Part shown: in pieces, positions 30,941 to 42,879 of the stretch | How the letters are laid out: every line of letters begins with the position of its first letter | Position numbering within the stretch: the stretch's first letter is position 1 | Notes under the pieces: model-generated | Seen by the model: only the letters and a program-made list of their open reading frames with translations | Told to the model about the DNA's origin: nothing | Database searches by the model: none | From: Sipunculus nudus | Taxonomy: Eukaryota > Annelida > Sipuncula > Golfingiida > Sipunculidae | Direction: 5' to 3' | DNA length: 64,000 bases | Assembly: GCA_026874595.1 (NCBI GenBank) | Contig: CM049316.1 | Location: 10,346,839-10,410,838, forward strand | Made by a program: the position numbers and the translations under genes

Positions 30941-33900
30941 TATTATTTAAGTTTCATTCTAAAAACTCCTGTTGCAGTTAACAGACTTGCTGGAGTAAAA
31001 GAGGAGATATGTCAATTTTTTCAGAATAAGATATTTGAACTTTTATTTATATTAAAAATTGGGGCCATTTAAGATTGTCAGTGTTTAGTACAGGTTTGGT
31101 TGTACTGTTGTGTATGTATTCTTGATGCGTTTTGAGATTCTTTGGTCCACATTTTCTTTACTTAGCGGTGTTTATGTCCAGTTACAAAACAATGGATAAA
31201 CTGTGCAGGTGGGATAGAGTGGATGGATTTTACAGGTACATAATACACTGTTGCAGTCTTTTGTTGCTATGTTGGGTACATTCATATGCAAATTGCCACA
31301 GATGCAGTAGTAGTAAAGCACACAAGAAAGCTTGTTTGGTATGAAGACTTGCAAGGTATGTGTTTTATTGGCACGTGTTATGAATTTCCAGTTTCCTGGA
31401 ACCATTCATGTTTTCCGTTTTGGAGCTGTTTATTTTTTCCATAGTTACGGCACATGCTCTTATGCATTATCATTGCCTGTATCAGTATAAACAATCCACT
31501 CAAGTTAATTACGTAATGTGCTTTGCCATCTGTTGGCAGGTTTTGAAACTATTTTAATTGGTGCTGCCATTGAGTGGCAGGTTTTGAAACTATTTTCATG
31601 TGCCTAATCTTCCTTCATCACCAAATTCACCTGCAAGCTGTGTTGACCTTTACCCAGAAATGCCAGACCCTTATTTTGAGTAAGCCTAGTGAAAAACTCA
31701 AGTTTATCATTATCTTGGCTCATGTCAGTTAGGGTACTTCTTCTCAGAATAACCTCATGTTTTCTTAAATGAGTGGGTTCAACAGTCTGGTACAGATTAT
31801 TAAGAGTATCGGGTCTTGCATTTTAAATCCTTCACAACGTCATAGCCAGTATTGACTGTGGTCTGTACATGTCCATGTTTGCACCAACTGCTTTAGATGA
31901 GTTGGCATCTCATTTATACTTCAGTATTTTTTTGTTGTTGTTGCTATCTCCTACCATTGAACTATGTTTTTGGACACAGTTTCATAATGCTGATATGGGG
32001 GCAAGGCCAGTTATGGTGTCTTAAAATAACCTAAACCCTTCACCACTTTCCTCACATTGTACATGCAGCACTCCTGGTTCAGGAAATCAAGTTACATGGA
32101 GATTGTACAACTTTCTGACCAATAACAGCCATTTGCATCTTTGCAATTTTCCTCAGCTTCAATAATTGGAAATGAAGATGCAAGAGAACTAGCAAGCATG
32201 TTGGACATTTATTGTAACATTCATTTAACCTGGTAAATAGATGGCATGGGGACTGAAAAAAAATTGTTTCATATTTGGTTAATGTCTGCACAGGTACTTT
32301 TTAATTCTTGTGGGGAAGATAAATGATCAAAAGAGGTTATGAAACTTCTTTCACAGTAAGCTTCATGGTGTTATTTGCTCTTAAATTCAGTGGAACAACA
32401 ATTAGAAAATGATAAAAGTAACCTCAGTATTAACTTTCACTTTGGGCTCTCGATGAAAGTCCCGGTCAATTTGAATTAAAAGTGGACAGCTTTGGAGATG
32501 GGGACTTTTGTGAAATAAATTCACAACATCGTGCACAAGTTCATGCAAGGTTAAACTGACAAATGTGTATATGACCACGAAACTGTCTGTTTTGCCTCTT
32601 TTTATAATGAAAAAAATGAAGAACATCTTCAAATTTGCAAAATGTTCATAAGTTAAATAAAGGATTAAATATTGTATCAGTCATTTAACCAAATTTGTTT
32701 ATAACAGAGTATATCAAATGGATGGTTTCTGATTGGGTAAAATTGAAGTTTAACCATATCTGAATAGATTGATGTTACAGTTGGAGGCATCTTTCACCAT
32801 TAACCAGTCCTTCATTATCTCTCATTTATATCAGGCAGCCAGTGTATAGTGATCTCACAGAGAGGACAGCAGCCTCTCATACAGGTAGTTAAGATTAAAT
32901 AGAACATCATTACACAAGCTGTTATGCCCAGGTGTGTGGTATTTTCCTGGTCAGCTGTTAATATCCCTGTATGTTGAACATGTTCTAAATGCCAGCTGCA
33001 TTTGAGATGTATTCTTAGTGTTTATATATGGTATATTTATTTTAAAACATGAGTAAGATGAATCTTATGATTTGTGTAGTTGTAAGATGTGATATAAGTG
33101 TGTTATACCACTATTCTCCAGTCATTACTTCACATGCACAACTTGTACTCAATTACAGCATAATGATTATGAATTCGTCATTTCATTTTAACGTGATGGG
33201 AACCAGTCTATTTAGTGTCTCATCTGAGTTACTTCCAGCTGTGTCACACACCAGTCTATTTCTTTTGCCCTGGGTCATGACCCTGATTAACCTTTCATTA
33301 TCTTGCCCTTTCAGAAACTTTTAACTTATGATAAAAGGGTCTTTCTCATGCATATCCAAATAACATGAGCATCACAATATTACCCATATTTGCCAGGCAA
33401 CAGATCATTAAAATGTTTAGGCTTAGAGATATCAGTTATGTAAACACACTATTCATTTCATCCCACAATTAAGTTCATCAAGTTTCATACAATCTTCTTT
33501 TCCATTATGACACAGTTGCAAGTAGTTGATTGTGAGACTCTTGACAAGATGAGACTGGAGTCTGGCAGGAAGAATGAAAATTTTGTATAGCATGGTCTCA
33601 GTAAATGTGACCCGTTTCACTGGTTCATAATTGTAGGTGTATATCTTGATTCATGACACTCTTCTTTATTATATCATTATGTTGTTTGTTTCTAATTGTC
33701 AGCATGTTGGTTTGAAACCGTGTGGACTTACACTTGGCACAAAGCCATACTGCTAATACCTAAAAAGAGAACATCTAATCCTGTTTTATTTATTGTGCAT
33801 CACTACATTATGACTTATTTCATGTTTGGAGATATCTTAATGCTATTATTTTTATCCCTTTTTTTTTTGTCTGAGCAGGTGCTTTATGAGGGTTTCAAAC

Positions 33901-34181
33901 CAAACTTGTTACTGATCAGATTTCGAGGTTACAATATATCATTTAATATACATAAATCTATATATGAAATATGGAGCGTTTGTATACTATGAAGTAAATA
34001 TTACAAAAAAAATTAATAAAATTTTATCTGTATATGTGTTGTTGTTTTATTTTATTTGTACATGTATTGTTGTTTATTAATAAAATCAGTTTTAGAGAGT
34101 GAAGTAAAATGCCAATGCATATATAGTATCATGCTCGTTGAATGATATAGAAAAAAAATTTATCATGCTAGTAATAAAAGG

Positions 34182-34187
34182 TTTATT
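34182..34187 (-). terminator. NOB1 poly(A) signal
   Basis: AATAAA on the minus strand (tttatt on the plus), about 140 bases after the NOB1 stop. Position and spacing suit a short 3' UTR; the cleavage site cannot be seen. Confidence 0.5.
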
Positions 34188-34328
34188 ATAATAATCTACA
34201 TAGAACAAGACAGGTTGATACAATATATTAAATGAACTGGCCATTCACTCCTGTACAGAGAAAATATTAATGGTATTTCAATTTCTAACTGATGCCTCAC
34301 TCCAGTATTTTGTCCATTTTATGTTAAG

Positions 34329-34592
34329 TCACTTCCTCCGACCATAGTTTTTCTTGACGGCGTTCGGGTTTTTACGGCTCCTCCCACTGTGCTGGTTGTT
34401 TCTGATACCAAGCTGGGCAGACCTGCTAGTGGTGTCAATCAGTGCAAATGGAGAATTTCGTGCTATGTAGTCTGGATCAAACACATCAAACTTGTCGTTA
34501 AATTTAGCGCTACGTTGTTGAGCCTCTTTCTGATCCTCGCACAGGACGGGATTACTGCTATGTTTGCCTCCTTGCGGTGCTGGTAAAGAGTA
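34329..34592 (-). CDS. NOB1: NOB1 exon 8 (C-terminus)
   Basis: Acceptor attttag; 87 codons and TGA at 34331-34329. It encodes YSLPAPQGGKHSSNPVLCED, then the conserved FDPDYIARNSPFA motif and a basic tail (RKNPNAVKKNYGRRK). Confidence 0.95.
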   Translation of the reverse strand, partial: YSLPAPQGGKHSSNPVLCEDQKEAQQRSAKFNDKFDVFDPDYIARNSPFALIDTTSRSAQLGIRNNQHSGRSRKNPNAVKKNYGRRK

Positions 34593-37500
34593 CTAAAATA
34601 AATGAAAATGACAAACCTGATTTGGTGTGTTGTACATGTGCAATGAAAGATATTCACTATCTGTCACAAAGGGGTCTGTTGCAATAACATTCCTCTGGGG
34701 GTAAGCCTGGTAGCTGGCCTAGATACCATGGTAATATTAAATTGTGATGTCATGATGGTACACAGATGCCCCTGGACAACATGATTGCAAGAAACCAAAG
34801 ATATCCTTGCATAATATTTATAAGTCATCTTATTTGCAAGAATCCAAAGATATCCTTTTGTATATTATTAAGTCATTTTATTGCAACAGATTAAAAATAT
34901 CATTGCTTAATACTATTTTTTTATCTGATTGCAAGAGATTTATGCAAGTTTTCCTTGCATAATATTATTAAGTACCCTTTTTCTACAGGGTAGGGGGTTG
35001 CAGTGATTACATGTTTGCTACGCAGTAGACAGTTGCCAGTGTGAACACTGCTAAAGCCTAATATACTAAAAGAGAAAATTTCAAAACCAATGAAAAGACT
35101 AGCATAGGCCAAAAGTAAGGTTCAGTAAATTATACAAATGTTGCGTAAGTTGCGTAAATCTCCCAGATAACCCTTATTTACCTTCATGCCTCGTGTAAAC
35201 CCAGACTTATTTGTTGACAGGAAGTACTGGATGCTGCCATCATCGTTGACCGTCATTGTGACTCGCTTCAGTGTTTTATTACCACAGTTGGGACAGAACG
35301 TCTTTGTCATTATAGTTGTCACTCTGTGAAAGTAATTTGATTTCTATAAAAGTTGTCTCTCTGGGAAAATATATTCAAAATATATAAAGCCTCACAAGTG
35401 GACTTTTCTTATCAAACTTTACCATTTAAAAAAAATTTTAAATTTTAACACTTAATTTTAACATTTTATGAAAACAAAATAAAAACTCAGTGTCTGTACA
35501 AAAACTTTAATGAGTAGTATGATGATCATTGGCTATAGGTTAATGATTTTATCATCTATCTACTACTTACCTAAAACCACACAATCAAAACATAAGGAAA
35601 AACTCCTAGTCAGCATGAATATAATGACTACGGTCTTCTACTGAAATTATATTAATGAGGAGATTCCAGTGTAAATGAAGTGCCGGCATATTTATTGCAG
35701 AGTTGTCACTGAGACCTTAGAAATAATAATGAAATGCCTAACGAGCATTTCATCCTAGAAATATGAGCACAATGAGAGGGTTCCAGCTGTATGAATAAAA
35801 AATTACAGAAAGCTGAGAGATGATTAAAATACAGGATATTCCAGTAACAAATTCCAACAGCTGGCTGAACAGCAACATGATCAATGCAAGGGTACATCAA
35901 CAAAATAATTATTAAGAGAAAGATTATTTTTTATATTTAACTAGACCGCCCACGCAAAGCGCATACCTTGGCCAACGCCTTCAAAGCACATTCATCAATC
36001 CAAATCCTGACAGCCCAAATTATTTACTTTATTTAAATTCACTGAAAGCGCTAGGGGATATCAATTGTCTACAGAATTTAAAATAATTACAGATGACCTG
36101 GAGAAAATGCACTAACATATCTCATAGCCTTAACACACTCTCATAGCTGTACAACTTAAGACCCAGCTTGCAAGCAGAGAAAACCAAGCTACTGGAAGTT
36201 ACCATTCAACTGTCCCCCTCCCCCCAATGGAACAGTGTGATTATTGATGGGGCATATACAAGTACATGTGCTACCCTAAGGTCAACCACTCGTTCATCAT
36301 GGACATATATTAAACCTTTGCTGGTAAACTACAGTTATGATCTGTGAAATTTCTGTACCATGGGTCTGGAACATAAATCCAATACAATTCAGTATGACTG
36401 GAGAAGGTTTCAGAAAAGTAAAATTAATTTTATTACCTTTTACTTGCTAACTAAAAACAGTGTCAGACGCAAATGGAACAGAGGATGAATCCCTAGATTC
36501 CCTTTGCCCCAAACACTGGATTTCACATCTGATACAGAAGGAAAACATACTAACTTCATACATGAGTAGCAGCGTAAGGCATAACTTTTGGCTCTCTTGA
36601 TCAGCAAACCTTCCACTGAGACCACGTTCAGGCCCATCTGTATCAGGACATTCTGTCAAAAGAGAAAAGTAAGCTGTATATAGATAATGTATCATGACCT
36701 GTCAAAGTACCTTAATTGTGATCTCTAAACTCCTTTCAAGTTTGTGACATATTTATTCACCGTTTTAATGTGAATGTGCAAATGTAGGACATTCAAAATT
36801 TACATTGTGCAAAATGAAAAACTGTTACTGTACACAACATTTATGTGTGCCCAAATGATAGATCAAATAGGCTAACATCGCCACATTATCAATGGGCATC
36901 TTTGTATAAATCACCACCAAGGTCAATAAAGGTATTTATTTGCCTTTTGCAATTACCTGTACCTCTCGATTTTAATTGCTTCACCATGATCTTCTATGTT
37001 ATGACTACCTAATGTATGGGGGTTGAAGCTCACTATTTCTGCTCATATCAACATTCTCAACCCTTATATTTGCCAATAATTACATTTTATTTGTTACATT
37101 ATTTCATGACAGTTATCAGGCAGCACATCATGTATATATTTAAATTTTTGCCATGAATAAATTGTTTGAATATAGTTTTTTTTTTAAATTATAGTTTATT
37201 TAAACTGCAAGGACACAACAAACACATTCAATATTATAGCAGCTCTGTAATGTAACATCTGTTTTTAACATGAACATACACATATGCCATATGAATGTCA
37301 GAAAATCTGATCAAGATGAGTATTTCACAAATAAGATCACTTTGGTCAGTCCCAAAAGCAATCTTAATTGTGGATTTCAAATGTACAAGATAAATTGCAT
37401 GGTTCATTAATCTCGGCCCAGGTGTACAGGTAAAATGTTCATTACCCTGTTTCAGCCACTGCACAATTAAAATCTTACCTGAACAGCAAAGTCTGTGGTT

Positions 37501-40500
37501 AAGCACGCCACAGTAACGTTGACTTTCTCTTGACTATCATCCTTCATGGATGTCTTTATTTCTTTAATATTTCCAGGTGTGATCCAGCCATCATCATCAT
37601 CATGTTCTTCCTCGTCATCACAAATACCATCATCATCATCATCCTTAAGGTCCACATCTACAGTACCTATATCACTGTTTGTAACATCACCTTGAGTCCT
37701 TTTTGGGTTTTCTATCACTCCATCAGAGGTGACCTCTTGACCTTTGACCCGACTTGTGGAACATGTGTCAACACTCTCAGTGTTCACATTCTCTGCAGTG
37801 TCTGTGGAAGATCTATCTGGATTGTTGTTAATTTGTATATCAGACACTCCCTGACAGACCCCTGAAGGCACTGTGTCAATACTGGGAGATTTAGTCCTGT
37901 CACCAGTGTCTGCCAGGTTTTCGCACTTTGTTGCCTCTACATTCTTTTGGATGTCAGTTACATCTGCATCTGTGCTGTCCTCCGCACCATCCCCTTTAAC
38001 TGATTCTCCTTCACCAGATGCTGCTGGTTTCTGTTTAATGATAAACGAAACACCAATCATTCCAAACTGTCATTAAAAGCTGGGAGACTGGCAAATCAAA
38101 TGCAAGGTTACACATTAAACAGAACCCACAACATTTTAAGCCCACAATAATTTCTGAACCTACAGTATCCCATTTCTGCAAGTACAGCTTAGTGTAACCC
38201 TTGCTGAATCATGATCATGCTCACTGGTGGAGCCATGCACTTAATTTTTGCTGTTATCTGCTGCCACTAACAGTTGGTTCTGCAACCAAACCGTAAACCA
38301 GGATATCTGTGATAAGGCTCCAACATTATTACCACTACAAAAGAGTCATCATTTTCAGCTGTGCAATTTTTTATTGGAGCTTTGTTAGGCAGTTTATTAC
38401 TCTAAATTTGCCTCCAGACTTCTCCAAATCTAGTCTCATAACTGGTTCCCATAACTAAAAGAACTATTTAATTATGTTGACTAAAACAAAATCCTAGATT
38501 TATTTTCCAGGGAACAACTCTCTTCCTGCATGTTTGTGTAATTATTTCTTGTACCCATTATAACCCCCTTTGTCCTTTCATCATTATTAAACCTTCTATA
38601 TATATGTGTAATTCTGTATTTTCACCGTTATAAAACCTTGTCAAAACCCCGTCAGTCTATTTCTGCAATACCGTTCCTCATAACCACTCATGGCGGCTGG
38701 CAATTTGCATACATAAAAAAAGGTCGATGTCATAAATTGAATATCAAAATTATGGGTATTCTATTGGTATGTGTAGTAAAGATTTTTAGTAGCACCTCGT
38801 ATTTATGTGTGTAATAATGTCTTAGTACCTTCATATTGCCTAGATTTTTATAATTAATTAATGTTTACAAATATATATCAACTTACCTTTGGACCAAGAT
38901 AAAACCCCGCAATGTCAGTGGCTTTGTCCAGATTCTTCCTTGTTGTGTTCCAGCTAATCTGAAAGTAAAAGATCCTGATGTTTTACAAGTTATGTGCATT
39001 CAGACCACCTATCCCCCCTGTCCACCCCCTATCCCTGAATCTCCCACTTATGTTTTAATCCACATGTAATAGTTTGAGAGGAACCTATGTCCTGTATAAC
39101 AAATGAAATTTGGTGGTTCCTTCTCGAGTTTTCACAGATGAGCTGAAAAAGCTGACAACATATTTTCATAATTTGCGTATTTTTCAAATACTATTAAAGA
39201 TATCACTTCCAAACTTGCCACTGCACTCCTACGTTGTAAATGGTTCATGTTTATAAAGGTTTCATTTTTTCAGGTCATATGGTTTATCCAAAAACATAGC
39301 CTAACTGAAAAGTGCTGAGTCACCTATCTCGTATAGTTCTGCAAGGGTGAATTCAATGCAAAACCCCCTGAAATGTTGGGAATCGAATATTAGATATTGG
39401 TGAGTTTTCAATCATTTGTCTGTACCTCTTATAGATAAGAAGAAAATCATTAAATCAACAATTAAAATCTTTAAAAAATCACACATTTTAACCCCTTGGA
39501 CCTTGGAAAAATAGGTTGAGGTTACTGAAACTGGGTCAAATTATTTGGACTTTAGTGGAGTATATACTTAGTGAGTATAAATCAAATCGGATGAAAAAAG
39601 TTAGAAGAATAAGTAAGAAGAATAAGAAGAATTAATGCCAAAAACAAATATCTAAAACTGTGGATATGTTGATATAATTTTAATTTTGCTGAATACCAAC
39701 ATATTTTATCAAACCAACCAATATCACATTAACCCAAAAAAATATCAAAATTGAAATTATTAATCAGCTGTTTGCTCTAAATTTTGACTAATGGTAAATC
39801 ATCCTTCAACTTACAAAATTAATATTTAAATATATCAGAAGTATGAAACTGAACAAATATAAACTAAAACTGTGACAATCAAAACTGCATTTCTCACGTA
39901 CATACTGTCACAGGTTGACAAGAAGTTAAATAACCCTCCCTGGACCTACCTTTTTTTCTGGTTCAGTTTTGATATGTTCTGTGCCCTTTTTCTCTTTCTC
40001 AAGTTGATACACTAGTGCTATCACCCTCAGATCAACTGCAGACAGGCTTGGGTAATCTCCTGTCTTCTTTGCAAAGTCACTCACTGTATAAAAGCAACCA
40101 AAGCCACTTTCAAAACACTAGAAATAACTTCTTTTAAAAGTGTCTTATCACTAGGGATTTATATGCATTAACTAACATTTTAGGCATTTACAACATAAAA
40201 GAAACTAGAACACCCAATCCCCTCTTTGAGAGAACTGCAAAACCACAACAAAATAGTTGTCCCACTATCCACCAGATGTCAGCCTGGGCGATGAAGGTGT
40301 TTTTGAATTCCCCAGAAATTAAAAATGAGCTGTTTCTTGCCAATGATTCTGCCAAGAATTAAATTCTCCCAAAGGAAAAGGAAAAAAAAAATACCCTTTT
40401 TTCAAATTAGCACATTCGAGTCATATAGATTAAAGAATACTGCACTACAGGAGGGTACAAATATTTAAATATTTATAAACAAATTGATTTTAGTATAATA

Positions 40501-42472
40501 AACATACTAATATACATTTACTGCTAATATATGATTTGAATTTATACCATATTTTATGTCTTCTGGTGGAGGTTCCCGAAAATGAAGTTCGTATGGGAGG
40601 ACCTGCAGGCGTTGTCGTGTTGCTTTGTCCCGTATCTCATTCACTACATCTCCAATAGTGTACACATTGGCACCAATTTCCTGGAGGAGAAAAATTAGTT
40701 CTTAGGTGTATCAAAAAGAATCATGGTACCTGTTTGGTCTGCTGACAAATTTATGAATAATAAGCAAAGTTGTGAATTTATGTCCAACGCTTCCGCCTCT
40801 TGTTGTTCCCTGCTTGCCCTACCAATAAGGTTTATTTTATTGTCCCCTGAAGATGTCTCCACATGTCATAGTGGCTGTTTTAGTTTTCATTGCTCCTGAA
40901 GATGTCTCAATATGTCATCTTTTTTGCTTGTGAATTGGGAACCAAAGGACAATTTTTTTTTTTGTTTATGAGCTGCTGATCAAAAATTTTCAGACAGACA
41001 CGCTAAAACCAATCCCAACCAAGGTATGCGTGAAAGAAAATATGCTAAAATGACATTTAGGGGAAGGGTCCTCCAGTGCTTATTCATATTAAATCGAATC
41101 CCCCCTAATGTTGTGACAAGTGCCTTTGCGTGTACTGACTACTGACATACTGTACTGTACTTCATTCCACACAATCATCACAACCGGTCCTACTAAATTC
41201 CAGAATACCCCGAAATATCCCAGAATACTGCTTTATTTCCCCTCATAATTGTAATATATTCCGTACACTATCAAAATAACATGAATGTCAAGCAATAAGA
41301 TTAATACAGAGTAATATACAGAGAGATCACATTGGAACAGGATTAAAATTTATATTATTTTCCAATTTCACATTTAAAGAAATATATAGGGGCTACCTTA
41401 TCACAATATAAAATACAAGTTACAGATTGTATTTTTGTTGTAAAAAACATTATTGAAACATTAAATAAAACCCTTTTTTGTAATTATCTGAAGAGAAAAT
41501 ATGATTCATAAAGGGTTATTTGTATTTAACATGGTCTGATTGGGTCCAATGGGGTCCGTTTGGGTCTGATGGGGTACGATTGGATGATTAGTCTGACCCA
41601 GGTATATATAACATGTATACGCAAATTGGGCATTGCAAATGAAAAATCCTGATTTTCAATAAGAAATGCTTAAATGACAGTTAGGGGAGGGGTTTATTAT
41701 TATTAAATCAACCCCCCCCCCACCTTTGACAAGTGCCTGTGCAAGTACTGACTACTGACAGTACCCAAAGTGCTACCCTGTCCTGTAGAAGTACATTTGT
41801 ACTTCTACAGGACACTGAGCTGAACCAGTACAGACCACTGTGCTACCCCTTATCTGGCCAGTCATGGAGCTTCATGCCTGACTGGGGGCAGTACTGTACT
41901 ACTACTAGTCTGTACTGTACAGTCTACTTCACTGAATCATCACAACTATTCCTAGGGCTAGCCTGGGCACGAAGTAGGGCTGAAACGGGTACAACATTTT
42001 GGACTCGAGTACCCGATAGGCATAACCCGACTCGGACTCGAGTACTCTTTACCATGGCAACGCTGAAAAGATAAAACGAACATCTGTTTACCGATGCAAA
42101 ATATGCATAAATTTGACTTAGTGACGGCTTAACTTTATCGCAACGAAGGAATAGATATATGTCATAACAAGACCTCGGTTAATTTGACTAGCATATGTTT
42201 AGAGCCCTACGCCAAGCTACGACAATGGAAAAATTATCCTACAGACTGTCCTAAAATTTGCAGTAATATACATATATGCATGTACATACAAGAGTACTCG
42301 AGTCCAAATCTTGGACTCGAGTACTCGGTAAGTATTACCCGGACTCGAGTACTCCTTTCAGCCCTAGCACGAAGTCCATCAAACACAGATATATATAACA
42401 TACGCGAATCGGGGCATTGCGGATAAATGCTCCTGAATCCAATACAAGATGTTCAACCGGTGGACCCTCCAT
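34329..42472 (-). CDS. NOB1: NOB1, 20S pre-rRNA (D-site) endonuclease, complete
   Basis: Eight exons on the minus strand (high to low): 42472-42404, 40680-40548, 40083-39950, 38958-38887, 38030-37479, 36652-36555, 35323-35182 and 34592-34329. All introns are GT-AG and all phases agree, giving 487 residues. The product matures 18S rRNA in cytoplasmic pre-40S particles by cutting at the 3' end of 18S. The PIN domain has the expected acidic residues (Asp12 in VLDSGAFI, Glu38 in VVNEIRD, Asp85 in YPSLSAVDL). A zinc ribbon follows: CYSC, 11 residues, CPNC. The basic tail is NPNAVKKNYGRRK. The start has a strong Kozak context (A at -3, G at +4) and an in-frame TAG five codons upstream. It is longer than the ~410-residue human protein because of an expanded acidic linker. 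It is convergent with the ZCCHC14-like gene. Confidence 0.95.
35182..35323 (-). CDS. NOB1: NOB1 exon 7 (zinc ribbon)
   Basis: Acceptor actttcacag, donor AAG|gtaaat. It encodes TFCPNCGNKTLKRVTMTVND and onward, the second Cys pair of the ribbon, ending FTRGMK. The frame joins exons 6 and 8 exactly. Confidence 0.95.
35324..36554 (-). other. NOB1 intron 6
   Basis: AT-rich, no recognised element. NOB1 introns 7 (34,593-35,181) and 5 (36,653-37,478) are likewise unremarkable. Confidence 0.6.
36555..36652 (-). CDS. NOB1: NOB1 exon 6 (start of zinc ribbon)
   Basis: Acceptor cttttgacag, donor GAA|gttagt. It encodes NVLIQMGLNVVSVEGLLIKR and AKSYALRCYSCM, ending inside a split Lys codon. It carries the first Cys pair of the zinc ribbon. 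Confidence 0.95.
37479..38030 (-). CDS. NOB1: NOB1 exon 5 (acidic linker)
   Basis: 552 bases, 184 codons, phase 0 on both sides; acceptor cattaaacag, donor CAG|gtaaga. Most of it is a Ser/Thr/Asp/Glu-rich disordered linker with a run of aspartates. It ends in the conserved DDGWITPGNIKEIK and CLTTDFAVQ motifs. The linker is clearly longer than in vertebrate NOB1 and explains the extra length of the protein. Confidence 0.95.
38031..38886 (-). other. NOB1 intron 4
   Basis: Contains a solo end (ttctgaacctacagta, about 38,152-38,167) related to the 17.8-kb inverted-repeat element; no partner end was found nearby. Confidence 0.5.
38887..38958 (-). CDS. NOB1: NOB1 exon 4
   Basis: A 72-base exon, phase 0 on both sides, acceptor actttcag and donor AAG|gtaagt. 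It encodes ISWNTTRKNLDKATDIAGFY plus LGPK; the Gly-Phe-Tyr-Leu element matches the Gly-Phe-x-Leu seen at the end of the NOB1 PIN region. Its sequence is otherwise poorly conserved. Confidence 0.85.
38959..39949 (-). other. NOB1 intron 3
   Basis: AT-rich with no recognised feature. NOB1 intron 2 (40,084-40,547) is the same. Confidence 0.5.
39950..40083 (-). CDS. NOB1: NOB1 exon 3 (PIN domain)
   Basis: Acceptor tttatacag, donor AAG|gtaggt. It encodes VSDFAKKTGDYPSLSAVDLR followed by VIALVYQLEKE. This is the hallmark NOB1 segment with a catalytic aspartate and ends with a Lys/Glu-rich stretch. Confidence 0.96.
40548..40680 (-). CDS. NOB1: NOB1 exon 2 (PIN domain)
   Basis: Acceptor tctcctccag, donor ATG|gtataa. 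It encodes EIGANVYTIGDVVNEIRDKA and on through the conserved LPYELHFREPPPE motif. The frame joins exon 1 on a codon boundary, and the last base starts the split Val codon of exon 3. Confidence 0.96.
41040..41950. repeat. Diverged direct repeat in NOB1 intron 1
   Basis: Sequence at 41,043-41,190 (atgacatttaggggaagggt, gacaagtgcctttgcg, tactgactactgacat) recurs at about 41,670-41,770 with changes (atgacagttaggggaggggt, gacaagtgcctgtgca, tactgactactgacag). Confidence 0.7.
41975..42366. mobile_element. hAT-type MITE in NOB1 intron 1
   Basis: Inverted ends TAGGGCTGAAACGGGTAC and TAGGGCTGAAAGGAGTAC (16 of 18 match) with an exact 8-bp target duplication gcacgaag at 41,967-41,974 and 42,367-42,374. 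The 392-bp body is built from actcgagtactc-type palindromic motifs at both ends. TIR start and 8-bp duplication fit hAT. Confidence 0.92.
42404..42472 (-). CDS. NOB1: NOB1 exon 1
   Basis: A 69-base exon of 23 codons, MEGPPVEHLVLDSGAFIRNA plus PIR, with donor CGC|gtatgt. It holds the first catalytic aspartate of the PIN domain. An in-frame TAG five codons upstream fixes the start. A hAT-type MITE ends 37 bases from the donor inside intron 1. Confidence 0.92.
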
Positions 42473-42879
42473 GCTGTCGGTCAGCTAGGCTTTTTTTTTT
42501 CCTGTCACTGTTTCGTCTGTCACTTTCAGCTGGCCATGTGCTGGGTTCAACCGGAAGTTGAAATATTGCAACACCGTAAACAATCTAATGAAATGTGGTA
42601 TTTAGTTCCAGATAAATTCAAAAGATGTCGCTGCCACCGACATACGCTTGCCAGCAGCAGAAAAGCTAACAAAGGTAGCGAATTAGGTTTTGTATGTAGT
42701 GAAGTGAGAACGGAACAAGTGTTTTGTTCAAGAAAAAGGCCTCGGGCCCAAAGTTCTTACAAGAATAATACATCAATATAACTCCGTGGTATGATGGGAC
42801 GTCAAATAAAAGTAAAGAAATAGGCCTAATAAATAATTAAAGGACTTACAAACATTTAAATGACAAACCTCTTAAATAT

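Larger units (their letters stand above)
27254..34150 (+). other. 3' UTR / intergenic interval between convergent genes
   Basis: No conserved ORF on either strand. The start is 3' UTR of the ZCCHC14-like gene. AATAAA occurs at several places, for example about 29,684 (ccataaataaag) and 34,015-34,020, so UTR length is ambiguous (about 2.4 kb or nearly 6.8 kb). It holds an 18-bp repeat array near 27,370, TA-rich tracts, a CA/TA microsatellite near 29,730, and a diverged duplicated segment at ~29,870 and ~30,790. Confidence 0.55.

Noticed and set aside
37530-38076. Plus-strand ORFs opposite NOB1 exon 5
   Set aside because: Shadows of the low-complexity acidic linker on the other strand.
42449-42781. 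110-codon plus-strand ORF with several Cys and Arg
   Set aside because: Overlaps NOB1 exon 1 antisense and its 5' flank; no recognised motif and no splice support.
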